Program-made: the position numbers and the translations under genes
Assembly (NCBI GenBank): GCA_000469685.2
Contig: LS997566.1
Span: 29,079,932 to 29,143,931, forward strand
Direction: 5' to 3'
Length of the DNA: 64,000 bases
Source: Haemonchus contortus
Taxonomy: Eukaryota > Nematoda > Chromadorea > Rhabditida > Trichostrongylidae
The notes under the pieces: model-generated
Database searches by the model: none
The model's input: the letters and a program-made list of their open reading frames with translations, nothing else
Told to the model about the DNA's origin: nothing
Shown here: one piece after another, positions 54,101-55,425 of the stretch
Layout of the letters: each line of letters opens with the position of its first letter
How positions within the stretch are numbered: position 1 is the stretch's first letter

Positions 54101-55408
54101 CACGCTCCAAATATAGAAATTTCGCCCTATTAGATCCAGTTGGAAAGGAGTTACGGCTGAAAAGTACGGCTGATGAACCATTTCACCGAAGACTTTTGAG
54201 CGCTACTGTATGTGCCCTAGCCAACTACATACTAGTGAGTTATCCTCTTTTTCACGTTATCGCCTGAAGATCAAGTTACACCCCCTTCCCCTGCTTAAGT
54301 TAAAGGTGGTTTCAGAAGAGTGATACACAACCGCGAGGCCTCACCCATGAGGATTTGCAAAGTGGGCGCGTCCACCCACACGGCGGCACCTGCTCTCGGC
54401 ACATAACGAAATCAACAACATTTCATGTCAAAAATAAAGGGAAATGACAGGGAACATTGTACAAATGTTTCGAGGCAATAGCCAAAACAAGTTAATTGAA
54501 GACTGACCGCTAGCCTTTTCAAGAGATCATCGTGGATACTGAGCAGATTGGCCGTTTCACTTGCGGACTCTCCAATCTCCAATAGTCCAGGTCTCATTTC
54601 GTCGATTCGCACTTCCACAAAACCCATGGACTATAATACAAGAAGAAATAAGTAGTAATAAGAAATAGTGAATGGAGTGAATGGCTGAAATTATAAAGTA
54701 AAAATAATGTTTTATGGGGTTTATAGTGGTTGTTCTGAGTGGTGATTATTACTCGGGTTGTTGCGCCCTGACAGAACAACAGGAACTCACCATTAGGGAG
54801 GGTTTCTATCAGAAAGCACCACCAACCTCAGACGGTGGCATTGGAAGCATTCGAATCTTAAAGAGGTTCAACTACTATAGTTTCGATTGTTCGTATAACC
54901 AGCTCAGAGCTTTTCCTTAATTTTTTAAGCGAGTATCGGTAAAACCACAAAAATCGTCTGAAGTATAGGGAGCACAGGTGAACATTTCCTTCCGCGGTGA
55001 GGGCAGTACGACTTGATAAATACAGTTCATGATTGAAAGAAATTCGAAAAAATACGATATTCTATGAAACGAGTAAGGATACGGTATTGCAGCCACTTAC
55101 CTTGAGTAGTGCCACTACCATCGACGCATGATCTCCGGCTCGAACGGCAATAGTTGAGAGAGTGGTAGTGGAGAGATCTTGCTCGCTGTGCATGGTACCA
55201 TTATGCATAGGACCACCATTCTCTCTCGCCTCCACCATCCTTATCTGAATTCTGCTGTTTAAACAACTATCGGAATGAAAAATACAAAGCATCCGTAGAA
55301 CCCCTACGAACAGAACCCTAAAGGCTGGAAATGCTTGAGGTCGGAAGGGATTACCTGATGTTTTCGTTCAACTGGTACTGGAGGGCTCGCCGGCTGTGCA
55401 TCCTCCAT
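1..55408 (-). CDS. ttn-1: Titin-like giant muscle protein, N-terminal part (partial, ~74 exons)
   Basis: Seen: a chain of short minus-strand exons with consensus nematode acceptors (TTTCAG, TTGCAG) and GTRAGT-type donors, reading in compatible phase from an ATG at 55408 to the left window edge. Order: spectrin-like/coiled-coil segment, three I-set Ig domains, charged linkers, many 24-29 residue single-exon modules rich in TTT(T), P, V, E, then another Ig domain. Known: nematode titins combine Ig domains, coiled-coil regions and PEVT-type elastic repeats and sit in the sarcomere. Inference: this is the N-terminal part of a TTN-1-type titin; kinase and Fn3 domains would lie left of the window. 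Alternatives are another giant Ig/spectrin protein; it lacks the SH3/DH-PH start of an UNC-89 type protein. Phase breaks remain near 41.3-39.9 kb and 33.2-32.2 kb, so some exons there are missed or wrong. The symbol is by architecture, not by alignment. Confidence 0.6.
196..955 (-). CDS. Titin-like gene: Ig domain 4 (3 exons)
   Basis: Exons 789-955, 646-729 and 196-333. Strands: KAATAPEFIRPLHKEYTVDE, GGRIILETVLVGSPRPKVKF (B and C), LFNEKEVRKESTFCE, ILSINDTYSFVIDKARLEHA, GFYKITAENSKGSTETLTML. The E-strand, the LEHAGFYKITAEN F-strand motif and the G strand (STETLTMLHV) make it a full I-set domain. The C-strand Trp is Phe (KFLFNE) and no cysteine pair is seen. A basic tail follows (RPKALIKHPQKNG). 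The last donor (ACG|GTCTTG) is the weakest of the three exons but keeps phase 0 with the next exon. Confidence 0.9.
1012..1300 (-). CDS. Titin-like gene: linker exons before Ig domain 4 (2)
   Basis: Exons 1205-1300 (TGATRPVETETTKVEERKEE, then VDESRYRDSFIA) and 1012-1129 (ASEGEGFWTDGAYTTSPSPP, then PVPRHRFLEEHVTREELDI plus one base). The second ends in phase 1 and joins the next exon through a split Gly codon. Acidic/proline linker sequence. An alternative donor inside the first exon (GTTATC) would shorten it and shift phase, so the longer form is preferred. Confidence 0.8.
1301..3111. other. Introns around exon 2186-2263
   Basis: 1301-2185 and 2264-3111 are intronic. Open frames on both strands at 1730-2015 overlap each other and match no family. 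Nothing else seen. Confidence 0.6.
2186..4052 (-). CDS. Titin-like gene: PEVT/TTTT-module block B (6 exons)
   Basis: Exons 3978-4052 (RTAEVAKPKTVQTTKRVEEQ), 3838-3909 (RLEATQPEVKTVTTTKTTEE), 3398-3475 (RLAETTTGGVQTVTTTKTTE), 3257-3331 (RLAQSRIPQLTKRVTTTTTS), 3112-3189 (HVHDELAQPSQVTTTTRKED) and 2186-2263 (RTVAMKPAQPVTEKTTTTTT), 24-26 codons, all phase 0. The first five are in near-tandem array and share R-L-x-A ... (V)-(T)-V-T-T-T-(K/T)-T; one contains a literal QPEVKTVTTT. Exon-per-repeat structure matches block A, with which it probably shares origin. Confidence 0.9.
4634..5047. mobile_element. MITE of the GAACTGTGCC family, diverged left end
   Basis: Right end AAATTATCGTGAACTGTGTC is clear and the interior matches the copy at 12269-12705 (GGCAGTTCTG...GTTCTGGC). 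The left end is uncertain. Confidence 0.7.
5137..5430 (+). repeat. tRNA-derived SINE, copy A
   Basis: Starts with a tRNA-like head, B box GGGGTTCGAGTCCCGG at about 5172, then a conserved body (CCGCCTAGGCCAACCAAGCC ... CTCAGACGGGATTGATTAAC) and a short-period tail (repeated TATCCTTT). About 290 bp, Pol III type. Same body in copies B to E. Confidence 0.85.
5450..5730 (-). pseudogene. RTE-type LINE endonuclease fragment
   Basis: Minus-strand frame with LRIGASKVESLPGKSIDIAN, APVLQETRWERGIAREIEEG and PLDYNGEDTSEMA, matching the start of the APE-type endonuclease of RTE retroposons (the LQETRW stretch carries the catalytic Glu). Stops occur after about 80 codons and the fragment has no RT. It lies in the intron between exons 4052 and 6130 next to a SINE copy. 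Confidence 0.75.
6130..6707 (-). CDS. Titin-like gene: charged modules (4 exons)
   Basis: Exons 6630-6707 (DIVIPERVPKTTAEVSQTIT), 6483-6563 (HIDEHYEPQQITTTERTVHG), 6299-6385 (GKKEEEKRVTIVEDKETEEE) and 6130-6219 (LEQEEKELIEKIPKVLKEVT), 26-30 codons, all phase 0 with consensus sites. The second belongs to the TTTER module class; the last two are E/K-rich and may form short helices. They are the transition from the SLEN repeats to the second TTT block. Confidence 0.9.
6769..13519 (-). CDS. Titin-like gene: 24/25-residue 'PETHR...SLEN' repeat block (11 exons)
   Basis: Eleven single-exon repeats, all phase 0: 13445-13519, 13313-13387, 13150-13224, 12982-13056, 12848-12922, 12154-12228, 9477-9548, 8644-8718, 8499-8570, 7588-7662, 6769-6843. 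Lengths are 75 nt, or 72 nt for two. The pattern is (A/T)(I/Y)RxTPxPExHRxxVTRGxSLE(N/R)V(A/G); examples (first 20 residues) TIRRTPVPETHKATLLGAYS, AIQQPITPETHRATVSRGAS, AYRHSPAPELHRPSITREKS, AIRKTPIPETGRASVTRGSS. The last two (starting AIRQTEPVTPQ and QINVPPAPPEK) are diverged. It is neither Ig nor the TTTT module. Rich in P, R, S and T with a conserved (S/T)-(V/I)-T-R-G core, so probably a disordered spring or a docking/phosphorylation repeat. Function is not known to me. Confidence 0.9.
7030..7435. repeat. Dispersed repeat, copy 1
   Basis: Shares collinear blocks with 20915-21210 (GTAGCAAAATGCATTAG..., TGTATAAAGAACGCTAGA, GTCCGCGACAG, CTGTCTCCC) and, at its left end, with 19290-19380 (ATAGGCGCTA, TTCGCCG). 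Open frames across it are in several phases and show no coding family. Class unknown. Confidence 0.7.
9770..12030 (-). mobile_element. Decayed Penelope-like element (RT plus GIY-YIG)
   Basis: Minus-strand pieces in several frames, in order: N-terminal part near 12010-11700; KIRPIISCVDRLTDRISWFL near 11430; SGRYFSQIRGLAMRQRLA near 11080; the RT active site YIDD at 10953-10964 (context CRYIDDCFVITS); AVDMCTGNEEREESRRLAHQ near 10700; and near 10400-10200 CLTCDACYIGETGKQSCVRV, the GIY-YIG endonuclease start. The order RT then GIY-YIG is that of Penelope-like elements, which are common in strongylid nematodes. Many frameshifts and stops show it is dead. It occupies most of the 2.6-kb intron between exons 12154 and 9548. 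Confidence 0.85.
12105..12940 (-). repeat. Duplicated exon segment flanking a MITE
   Basis: About 135 bp around exon 12154-12228 is repeated around exon 12848-12922, including intron sequence (ATGCTTGAGAGGACTCAGAT in both). The exons differ in two residues and both stay open with intact splice sites. The MITE at 12269-12705 fills the space between. Confidence 0.9.
12269..12705. mobile_element. MITE of the GAACTGTGCC family
   Basis: 437 bp; left end GAAGGTACAGTTCACAATAA, right end TTATCGTGAACTGTGCCTTC, mutually inverted. It lies exactly between the duplicated exons 12154-12228 and 12848-12922. Other copies are listed separately. Confidence 0.85.
13520..15266. other. 1.7-kb intron
   Basis: Contains the MITE at 14605-14992; the rest (13520-14600) is AT-rich with no recognisable feature. 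Confidence 0.7.
14605..14992. mobile_element. 388-bp MITE with CCAGGGAGGGG ends
   Basis: Terminal inverted repeats of about 40 bp beginning CCAGGGAGGGGTAGTCTACT. Left flank TAA, right flank TGA, close to a 3-bp TWA duplication as in Harbinger-type elements. The CCAGGGA start is shared with the nested element at 16442-17901, but the interior differs. Confidence 0.8.
15267..18648 (-). CDS. Titin-like gene: PEVT/TTTT-module block A (5 exons)
   Basis: Exons 18571-18648, 18425-18505, 15571-15651, 15413-15499 and 15267-15347, 26-29 codons each, all phase 0. They share one plan: a start like (V/Q)xxEA(R/I)P, prolines, TTTTER or TTTTEH, then a (T/S)(T/S)EV tail, e.g. VHEARPAPQPQTTTTERTSS, QIREAIPPPPVETTTTERVC, QIHEARPPPKVETTTTEHVT, TYYEAVPPPEEKKKHMATTT and KVQPTPQAPEVHVATKTTDI. 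One exon equals one repeat. Known: nematode titins carry PEVT elastic repeats; these fit that description. The 2.8-kb intron between the second and third exon carries the nested element pair at 15985-17965. Confidence 0.88.
16442..17901. mobile_element. Harbinger-like inverted-repeat element nested in a MITE
   Basis: 1460 bp, ends CCAGGGAAGGATCCCAACTC, flanked by the 3-bp direct repeat TAA (16439-16441, 17902-17904). Comparison with the uninterrupted sister MITE at 53683-54208 shows the empty site, confirming the boundaries and duplication. The terminal inverted repeats are about 355 bp each. A 3-bp TWA target is typical of PIF/Harbinger; no transposase is seen. A 145-codon open frame (16791-17228) crosses from the left arm into the centre and resembles nothing I know. 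Confidence 0.88.
16631..16705 (+). repeat. tRNA-like sequence inside the left terminal repeat
   Basis: GGCGACTTGGTGTAGTGGTA resembles a tRNA 5' half with an A box, followed 40 bases later by AGGGTTTGGATTTTG in place of a B box. The inverted copy at about 17645-17715 (minus) has the better B box, GGGTTCGGGTTC. Acceptor and anticodon stems do not pair well, so this is a tRNA-derived repeat, not a working tRNA gene. Confidence 0.6.
19378..19687. repeat. Inverted repeat, ~115-bp arms
   Basis: 19378-19493 and 19567-19687 are inverted copies (CGTTTGGCCCTTCTGCTGGA near one end, AATCCCAGGTGGAAG at the other) with an 80-bp spacer. The left flank at 19290-19380 belongs to the dispersed repeat of 7030-7435, so this looks like a broken or foldback member of it. 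Confidence 0.75.
20385..20622. repeat. Partial MITE of the GAACTGTGCC family
   Basis: Only the right half is recognisable (ACCAGTTGACAACTCATCCA, ATGCCACTTCTGTCG, end CTAAACTGTGCTTT). Confidence 0.6.
20915..21210. repeat. Dispersed repeat, copy 2
   Basis: About 290 bp matching copy 1 at 7030-7435 (GAAGGAATGTAGCAGGATG, TATAAAGAACGCTAGAGC, TGGTCCGCGACAGCCGCG). Intronic. Confidence 0.7.
21410..22355 (-). CDS. Titin-like gene: charged/proline linker exons (5)
   Basis: Exons 22287-22355 (DTYETITRPKERTEETTRRE), 22051-22119 (YTEQQEIPVTTTETKKTEKR), 21779-21871 (LIDEQMSQPSPVPVPIPVGP), 21547-21630 (EIDEILEQRAPVTTTEEKET) and 21410-21496 (MVDELMRDVVPRSVRNEKRT). Each is 23-31 codons and phase 0 at both ends. 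Low-complexity T, E, K, P and V content and the VTTT motif mark the start of the disordered, presumably elastic region after Ig domain 3. All boundaries have consensus sites. Confidence 0.88.
22474..23161 (-). CDS. Titin-like gene: Ig domain 3 with proline-rich lead (3 exons)
   Basis: Exons 23039-23161, 22830-22922 and 22474-22629. The lead is a basic/proline stretch (VIQKKAPPPPPKRTRRPPEA), an SH3-ligand-like sequence, then PTFEQTLTTTTVEEGDTAKL, GEPLPEVTWSFQEQPIYQSE, LDGTSRLIISPVTTSHTGIY and TATAINEIGEARTSALLNVI. W of the C strand and the HTGIY F-strand motif are present; no cysteine pair. The C-terminal extension EKKTVDEHMLQE leads into the charged linkers. All three exons are phase 0. Confidence 0.93.
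23687..24313 (-). CDS. Titin-like gene: Ig domain 2 (3 exons)
   Basis: Exons 24180-24313, 23835-23928 and 23687-23763. After SLMEEEKPRFIKQLTNVQIV the B strand is EGETAVLDCVVVGKPEPEV, followed by IWFKEERTVKEDERTHLMFT and SDSGMYTVRAKNVHGETTGF. The W of the C strand (IWFKEE) and the SDSGMY F-strand motif are present; the first cysteine is kept (LDC) but the second is Val. Introns fall between strands C and C' and before the F strand, the same places as in Ig domains 1 and 3, suggesting the domains arose by duplication of the exon set. Codon joins are exact (split Ser, split Val). Confidence 0.94.
24465..27236 (-). CDS. Titin-like gene: Ig domain 1 (4 exons)
   Basis: Exons 27147-27236, 27013-27077, 24706-24790 and 24465-24555. 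The peptide runs from an acidic lead (VETIYESFLEEEIVERV) through RAPQILTKLKDAQVDEGSRF, a strand ending EGEPEPKIT, WLKDGIDVKSNIDYRQDF and the F-strand ETFIEDTATYTVRAENIGGV to ATLTVK. This is a complete I-set domain: VDEGSRFEF B strand, W of the C strand (WLKDG), and the D.A.Y F-strand motif (D-TAT-Y-TVRAEN). Both canonical cysteines are replaced, as is common in intracellular muscle Ig domains. Split Thr and Trp codons confirm the splice joins. The 2.2-kb intron between 24791 and 27012 interrupts the domain and holds MITE copies and a perfect-looking hairpin. Confidence 0.93.
25424..25917. mobile_element. MITE of the GAACTGTGCC family
   Basis: About 490 bp; left end AAGGGCACAGTTTGGATAGA (diverged), right end AAATTATCGTGAACTGTGTC. 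It sits in the intron that splits Ig domain 1. Confidence 0.8.
26170..26298. repeat. Near-perfect long hairpin
   Basis: Arms of about 55-60 bp (GCATCTTATTGTAGCCAGCT at the left, AGCTGGCTACAATAAGATGC at the right) meet at GGACAGCTCGTCC. In intron within Ig domain 1. Non-coding. Confidence 0.85.
26300..26495. repeat. Partial MITE of the GAACTGTGCC family
   Basis: Right-end fragment ending AAATTATCGTGAACTCTGCT. The adjacent hairpin at 26170-26298 may mark where the left part was lost. Confidence 0.6.
27519..27822 (-). repeat. tRNA-derived SINE, copy B
   Basis: Reverse-strand copy with both boxes: A box GTGATGTAGTGGCAAG and B box GTGTTCGAATTCC, 300 bp, the most complete head of the set. The tail is TTATCCTTAAG. 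Intronic between exons 28120 and 27236. Confidence 0.85.
28120..28765 (-). CDS. Titin-like gene: coiled-coil exons (3)
   Basis: Exons 28658-28765 (EETKKKVTVIEEIEMWQEET, then WEIIRLLENTKTTTLQ), 28260-28353 (ETEGLHRRVKELQQTIDQQT, then EKLEEARRTTK) and 28120-28202 (SEELTRRIEELIKRQREIKE, then RLSQLEKK). The last two show clear heptads (L..RV.EL..TID..T.KLEEA; L..RIEELI.RQ.EI.ERL..LE) and form a coiled coil immediately before the first Ig domain. The last two exons are joined by a split Ser codon (A|GT). Known: nematode titin has coiled-coil blocks between elastic and Ig regions. Confidence 0.88.
29150..29169 (+). repeat. Run of 20 G
   Basis: Uninterrupted G20 in a purine-rich stretch (GGAAGGAAGGAGGA before it), in the intron between exons 29532 and 28765. 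On the transcribed sense of the titin-like gene this is C20. Confidence 0.95.
29532..30374 (-). CDS. Titin-like gene: four spectrin-repeat exons
   Basis: Exons 30243-30374 (44 codons), 29962-30111 (50), 29751-29904 (51 + 1 nt), 29532-29686 (2 nt + 51). Peptides include LASLQTWYGMRVIPFLATHA, NEAVDFLEAHQRFVDEVV, MSEFEAHYERLKDVLESRIR, MHKFAKDLESSFDGITSLLD, QVENVFQMIEDTMTQEKHE and HRYVYLKHKWAEWLANK. The alternation of amphipathic helices with W/F/L positions (LQTWY, LEAHQRFVDEV, KHKWAEWL) is that of spectrin-type triple helices. The third and fourth exons are joined by a split Val codon (G|TG). All introns here are about 60-150 nt. These are among the best-defined exons in the window. Confidence 0.9.
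31390..31533 (-). CDS. Titin-like gene: probable linker exon, 48 codons
   Basis: A 144-nt open segment, phase 0 at both ends, fits between exons 31859 and 30374, which are both phase 0 at the facing edges. Acceptor ACTAAAG is weak; donor CTG|GTGATA is acceptable. The peptide begins EQDNQVTEQSQYQERVALKD and later is Pro-rich (ESENPPDAPGIQLSPKFIKL), so it would be a non-helical linker inside the rod. There is no methionine in its first 48 codons. Accepted mainly on phase and composition. Confidence 0.45.
31859..32194 (-). CDS. Titin-like gene: two helical exons
   Basis: Exons 32068-32194 (MLSQLAMMEEDMRNANAAMA, then GELYPLAQQKATTVIQEGRD) and 31859-31986 (KEILTYEEQALVRQRCEEMD, then KKLKLLEELATEIQNSTQIS). 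They are joined by a split codon (G|CA) across an 81-nt intron. Both are strongly helical with heptad Leu spacing, as in a spectrin/coiled-coil rod. Lengths and phases agree exactly (127 and 128 nt). Confidence 0.82.
33151..33247 (-). CDS. Titin-like gene: probable spectrin-like exon
   Basis: The acceptor CTTCAAG is followed by a frame reading DEIYKASDGWVDYESNRFHM then LVTELTRWASSD, which has the Trp and heptad character of the neighbouring exons. The incoming phase (0) fits exon 36783-36944. Two donors are possible (ending at 33151 or 33142), both phase 1, whereas the next firm exon (32194) wants phase 0. A 31-nt candidate micro-exon at about 33008-33040 does not repair the phase, so a missing exon is likely. 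Confidence 0.5.
33248..36782. other. 3.5-kb intron or unresolved region
   Basis: No supported exon. Plus-strand open frames at 34497-34898 and 34729-35001 overlap one another and a minus-strand one at 34698-34892. A plus-strand stretch near 33910-34140 reads CVKCADRFPEGNHNERDAAV, which could be a decayed retroelement zinc-knuckle piece. Three overlapping minus-strand frames at 35507-35982 look like non-coding simple composition. Confidence 0.5.
36783..36944 (-). CDS. Titin-like gene: spectrin-like exon, 54 codons
   Basis: One 162-nt exon, phase 0 at both ends, acceptor TTTCTAG, donor ACG|GTTAGC. The peptide begins GHKARLVELGSSNGVEDGAR and continues helical (RIEEFLHYVKTRMNRSQRIQ, AFFQSAQT), consistent with one to two helices of a spectrin-type repeat. 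It is the first exon after the 2.6-kb palindrome. No convincing exon is seen in the following 3.5 kb. Confidence 0.75.
37018..39643. mobile_element. 2.6-kb palindromic (foldback) element
   Basis: Left arm 37018 to about 38097 and right arm about 38559 to 39643 are near-identical inverted copies of about 1.08 kb around a 460-bp unique centre. Ends begin CAATACCCTCCCTAATTATT and are flanked by TA (37016-37017, 39644-39645). No transposase frame is visible. Arms differ by scattered single bases only, so the insertion is young or the arms are being homogenised. Located between exons 39698 and 36944. Confidence 0.9.
39698..39926 (-). CDS. Titin-like gene: two spectrin-like exons
   Basis: Exons 39839-39926 (IASEWERIEAMWKKGRTEVV then GTTTTEELL) and 39698-39784 (IIEQWLKHAERRVKAVNETG then FKILLEEGN). 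They are separated by a 54-nt intron with GTAAGTG donor and AATTCAG acceptor. Both show Trp-anchored helices of spectrin type (SEWERIEAMW, IEQWLKHAE). They sit only about 50 bases from the right end of the 2.6-kb palindromic element at 37018-39643, which therefore lies wholly in the next intron. Confidence 0.8.
40273..40793. mobile_element. MITE of the GAACTGTGCC family
   Basis: About 520 bp; left end GAAGGCACAGTTTACGATAA, right end TTATCGTGAACTGTGCC. Interior shares blocks with the 12.3-kb and 25.4-kb copies (for example AATCTAGTACAACCCC against CTCGTATAACC). Intronic. Confidence 0.85.
41356..44431 (-). CDS. Titin-like gene: spectrin-like exons, boundaries less certain
   Basis: Three exons are proposed: 44350-44431 (SAQNHIDSLERFIATAIQLG then QPDLRSK), 44280-44302 (NESKKKQ plus a split codon) and 41356-41422 (YLSYDFGRLSHIAFVNYLVS then IE). 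Phases link end to end with exon 47621-47765 (split Ser) and with one another (split Leu), and the first intron is 47 nt, a typical small nematode intron. The first acceptor (GCAGCAG) is not a good consensus and a neighbouring AG three bases away is also in phase. The next exon downstream (39926) needs a different incoming phase, so at least one exon between 41355 and 39927 is missing from this model. Confidence 0.5.
42600..42840 (-). repeat. tRNA-derived SINE, copy E (old)
   Basis: Weakly preserved body (ACTTGCGG...CAATTTACAAGGCAGTGCTT, TCCTCCCAGACGAGTATAGT) on the reverse strand. Confidence 0.6.
43453..43506. repeat. Left-end fragment of the GAACTGTGCC MITE family
   Basis: AAGGCACAATTCACGATAAA followed by ATGGTTTTCGAGATTTC matches the left ends of the full copies. 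Confidence 0.6.
44500..45000 (-). pseudogene. Decayed RTE-type LINE 3' fragment
   Basis: Reverse strand carries broken pieces resembling the RTE C-terminus (a degraded RW.GHV motif, and PGRRPAWWSDFFTKT-like sequence around 44660-44690) with many stops. Weak but the same pattern as 58.1-58.6 kb. Confidence 0.5.
45620..46906 (+). mobile_element. Complete maT/mariner-type DNA transposon
   Basis: A 1287-bp element flanked by TA dinucleotides (45618-45619 and 46907-46908). Ends are 25-bp perfect inverted repeats beginning CAGGGTGGCGAAAAATTACG. It contains a single transposase frame (separate entry). It sits in the 3.2-kb intron between exons 47621 and 44431 of the titin-like gene, in opposite orientation to the gene. 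Confidence 0.95.
45767..46801 (+). pseudogene. maT-type (DD37D) transposase with one in-frame stop
   Basis: Cuts and pastes the surrounding element. N-terminal helix-turn-helix DNA-binding region at about residues 8-40 (REEIARLDSGG, then LRIPLRTVQKIAKQ) and a second at about 75-100, a basic linker (GRGRKR), then the catalytic core. Catalytic Asp147 (FWSDEK), Asp240 (FQQDWAPAH) and Asp278 (SPDLNPLDFAVW); 37 residues between the last two, hence DD37D, the maT class. A TGA at 46667-46669 (after residue 300) interrupts the frame, but the same frame continues to TAA at 46799-46801 with a convincing C-terminus (REVCKIWDSLDFEYLRRTVD), so this is a single nonsense change in a 344-residue protein, probably from CGA. 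The core is intact before the stop. Confidence 0.93.
47621..50332 (-). CDS. Titin-like gene: spectrin-like exons (4, one tentative)
   Basis: Exons 48554-48618, 47826-47922 and 47621-47765 are well supported. The middle pair joins through a split Glu codon (G|AA), a good check on both sites. The peptides are helical: APRFPAQSKYEDALTYYN, LVNSITQSFKAAHQTQNGYD, ELIDTTAQAMDVGSSVITQI then DREQ-like DRDQEMLASCVLIEKIML. A tentative exon 50281-50332 (52 nt) has a good acceptor and a GTATGTAAG donor. It supplies exactly the phase change (0 to 1) needed to reach 48618, but its peptide (Cys-rich, not helical) is not convincing. Together these continue the spectrin-like rod. Confidence 0.7.
47923..50280. 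other. Introns around exon 48554-48618
   Basis: Contains SINE copy D. 48620-50280 shows no supported exon. A plus-strand 96-codon frame (49346-49636) is followed at about 50005 by AAATAAATAAAAAAAA, an A-tail-like end, so a retroposed insert is possible but unproven. Confidence 0.5.
48191..48440 (-). repeat. tRNA-derived SINE, copy D (diverged)
   Basis: Reverse-strand copy with A box GGTGGTGTACTGGCAA and B box GGGATCGAATCC; the body is diverged but alignable (TTGGCTTGAGCGGGTACTAA on the plus strand). Confidence 0.7.
50693..55408 (-). CDS. Titin-like gene: start codon and exons 1-5 (N-terminal helical region)
   Basis: Exons: 55355-55408 (18 codons from ATG, begins MEDAQPASPPVPVERKHQ), 55101-55244 (48), 54508-54630 (41), 50840-50950 (37), 50693-50785 (31). 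All are phase 0 at both ends and each length matches its open frame exactly. The start is chosen because an in-frame TAA lies three codons upstream of the ATG, right behind an acceptor-like TTCTAG at about 55417. After a Pro-rich leader the residues are amphipathic and helical, e.g. RIDEMRPGLLEIGESASETA, DNLSSEKDEKEAIVYGDMAK and AWSGLQKQLMLRGYLLRETL, with the tryptophan spacing of a spectrin-like repeat. Introns 1-2 are short; intron 3 (50951-54507) is 3.5 kb and repeat-filled. Identity of the exons is firm; the family name is inferred from the rest of the gene. Confidence 0.8.
52045..52286 (+). repeat. tRNA-derived SINE, copy C (5' truncated)
   Basis: Begins at the B box (AGGGGTTCGAATTTCGG) and keeps the full body and tail (GACGGGATCGATTAACGCC). 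In intron 3 of the titin-like gene. Confidence 0.8.
52826..52875 (+). repeat. G-rich purine tract
   Basis: Repeated G4-G6 runs (GGGGGGCGTGAGGAGGTGGG and onward), potential G-quadruplex, in intron 3. Confidence 0.7.
53569..53602 (+). repeat. (TAA)n microsatellite
   Basis: About eleven TAA/AAT units in intron 3. A similar shorter run lies at 25011-25030. Confidence 0.9.
53683..54208. mobile_element. Intact TA-flanked MITE (CAGTAGCGCTCAAAAGT family)
   Basis: 526 bp, with about 30-bp terminal inverted repeats (CAGTAGCGCTCAAAAGTSTT) and TA on both sides. Non-coding. Tc1/mariner-type target and length suggest a non-autonomous member of that superfamily. Lies in intron 3 of the titin-like gene. 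Confidence 0.9.
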
Positions 55409-55425
55409 AATGGATTACACTAGAA
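55409..55425 (-). promoter_or_regulatory. Acceptor site just upstream of the start codon (possible trans-splice site)
   Basis: A TTCTAG lies about 10 bases before the ATG at 55408, with an in-frame TAA between. In nematodes such a site directly upstream of the first ATG is either the acceptor of a 5'-UTR intron or a spliced-leader site. Sequence alone does not separate the two. No promoter element is claimed. Confidence 0.45.

Larger units (their letters stand above)
50951..54507. other. 3.5-kb intron 3 of the titin-like gene
   Basis: Holds SINE copy C, the G-rich tract, the TAA repeat and the intact MITE at 53683-54208. An exon-like segment at about 51690-51752 was not accepted because of phase. 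Confidence 0.7.
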
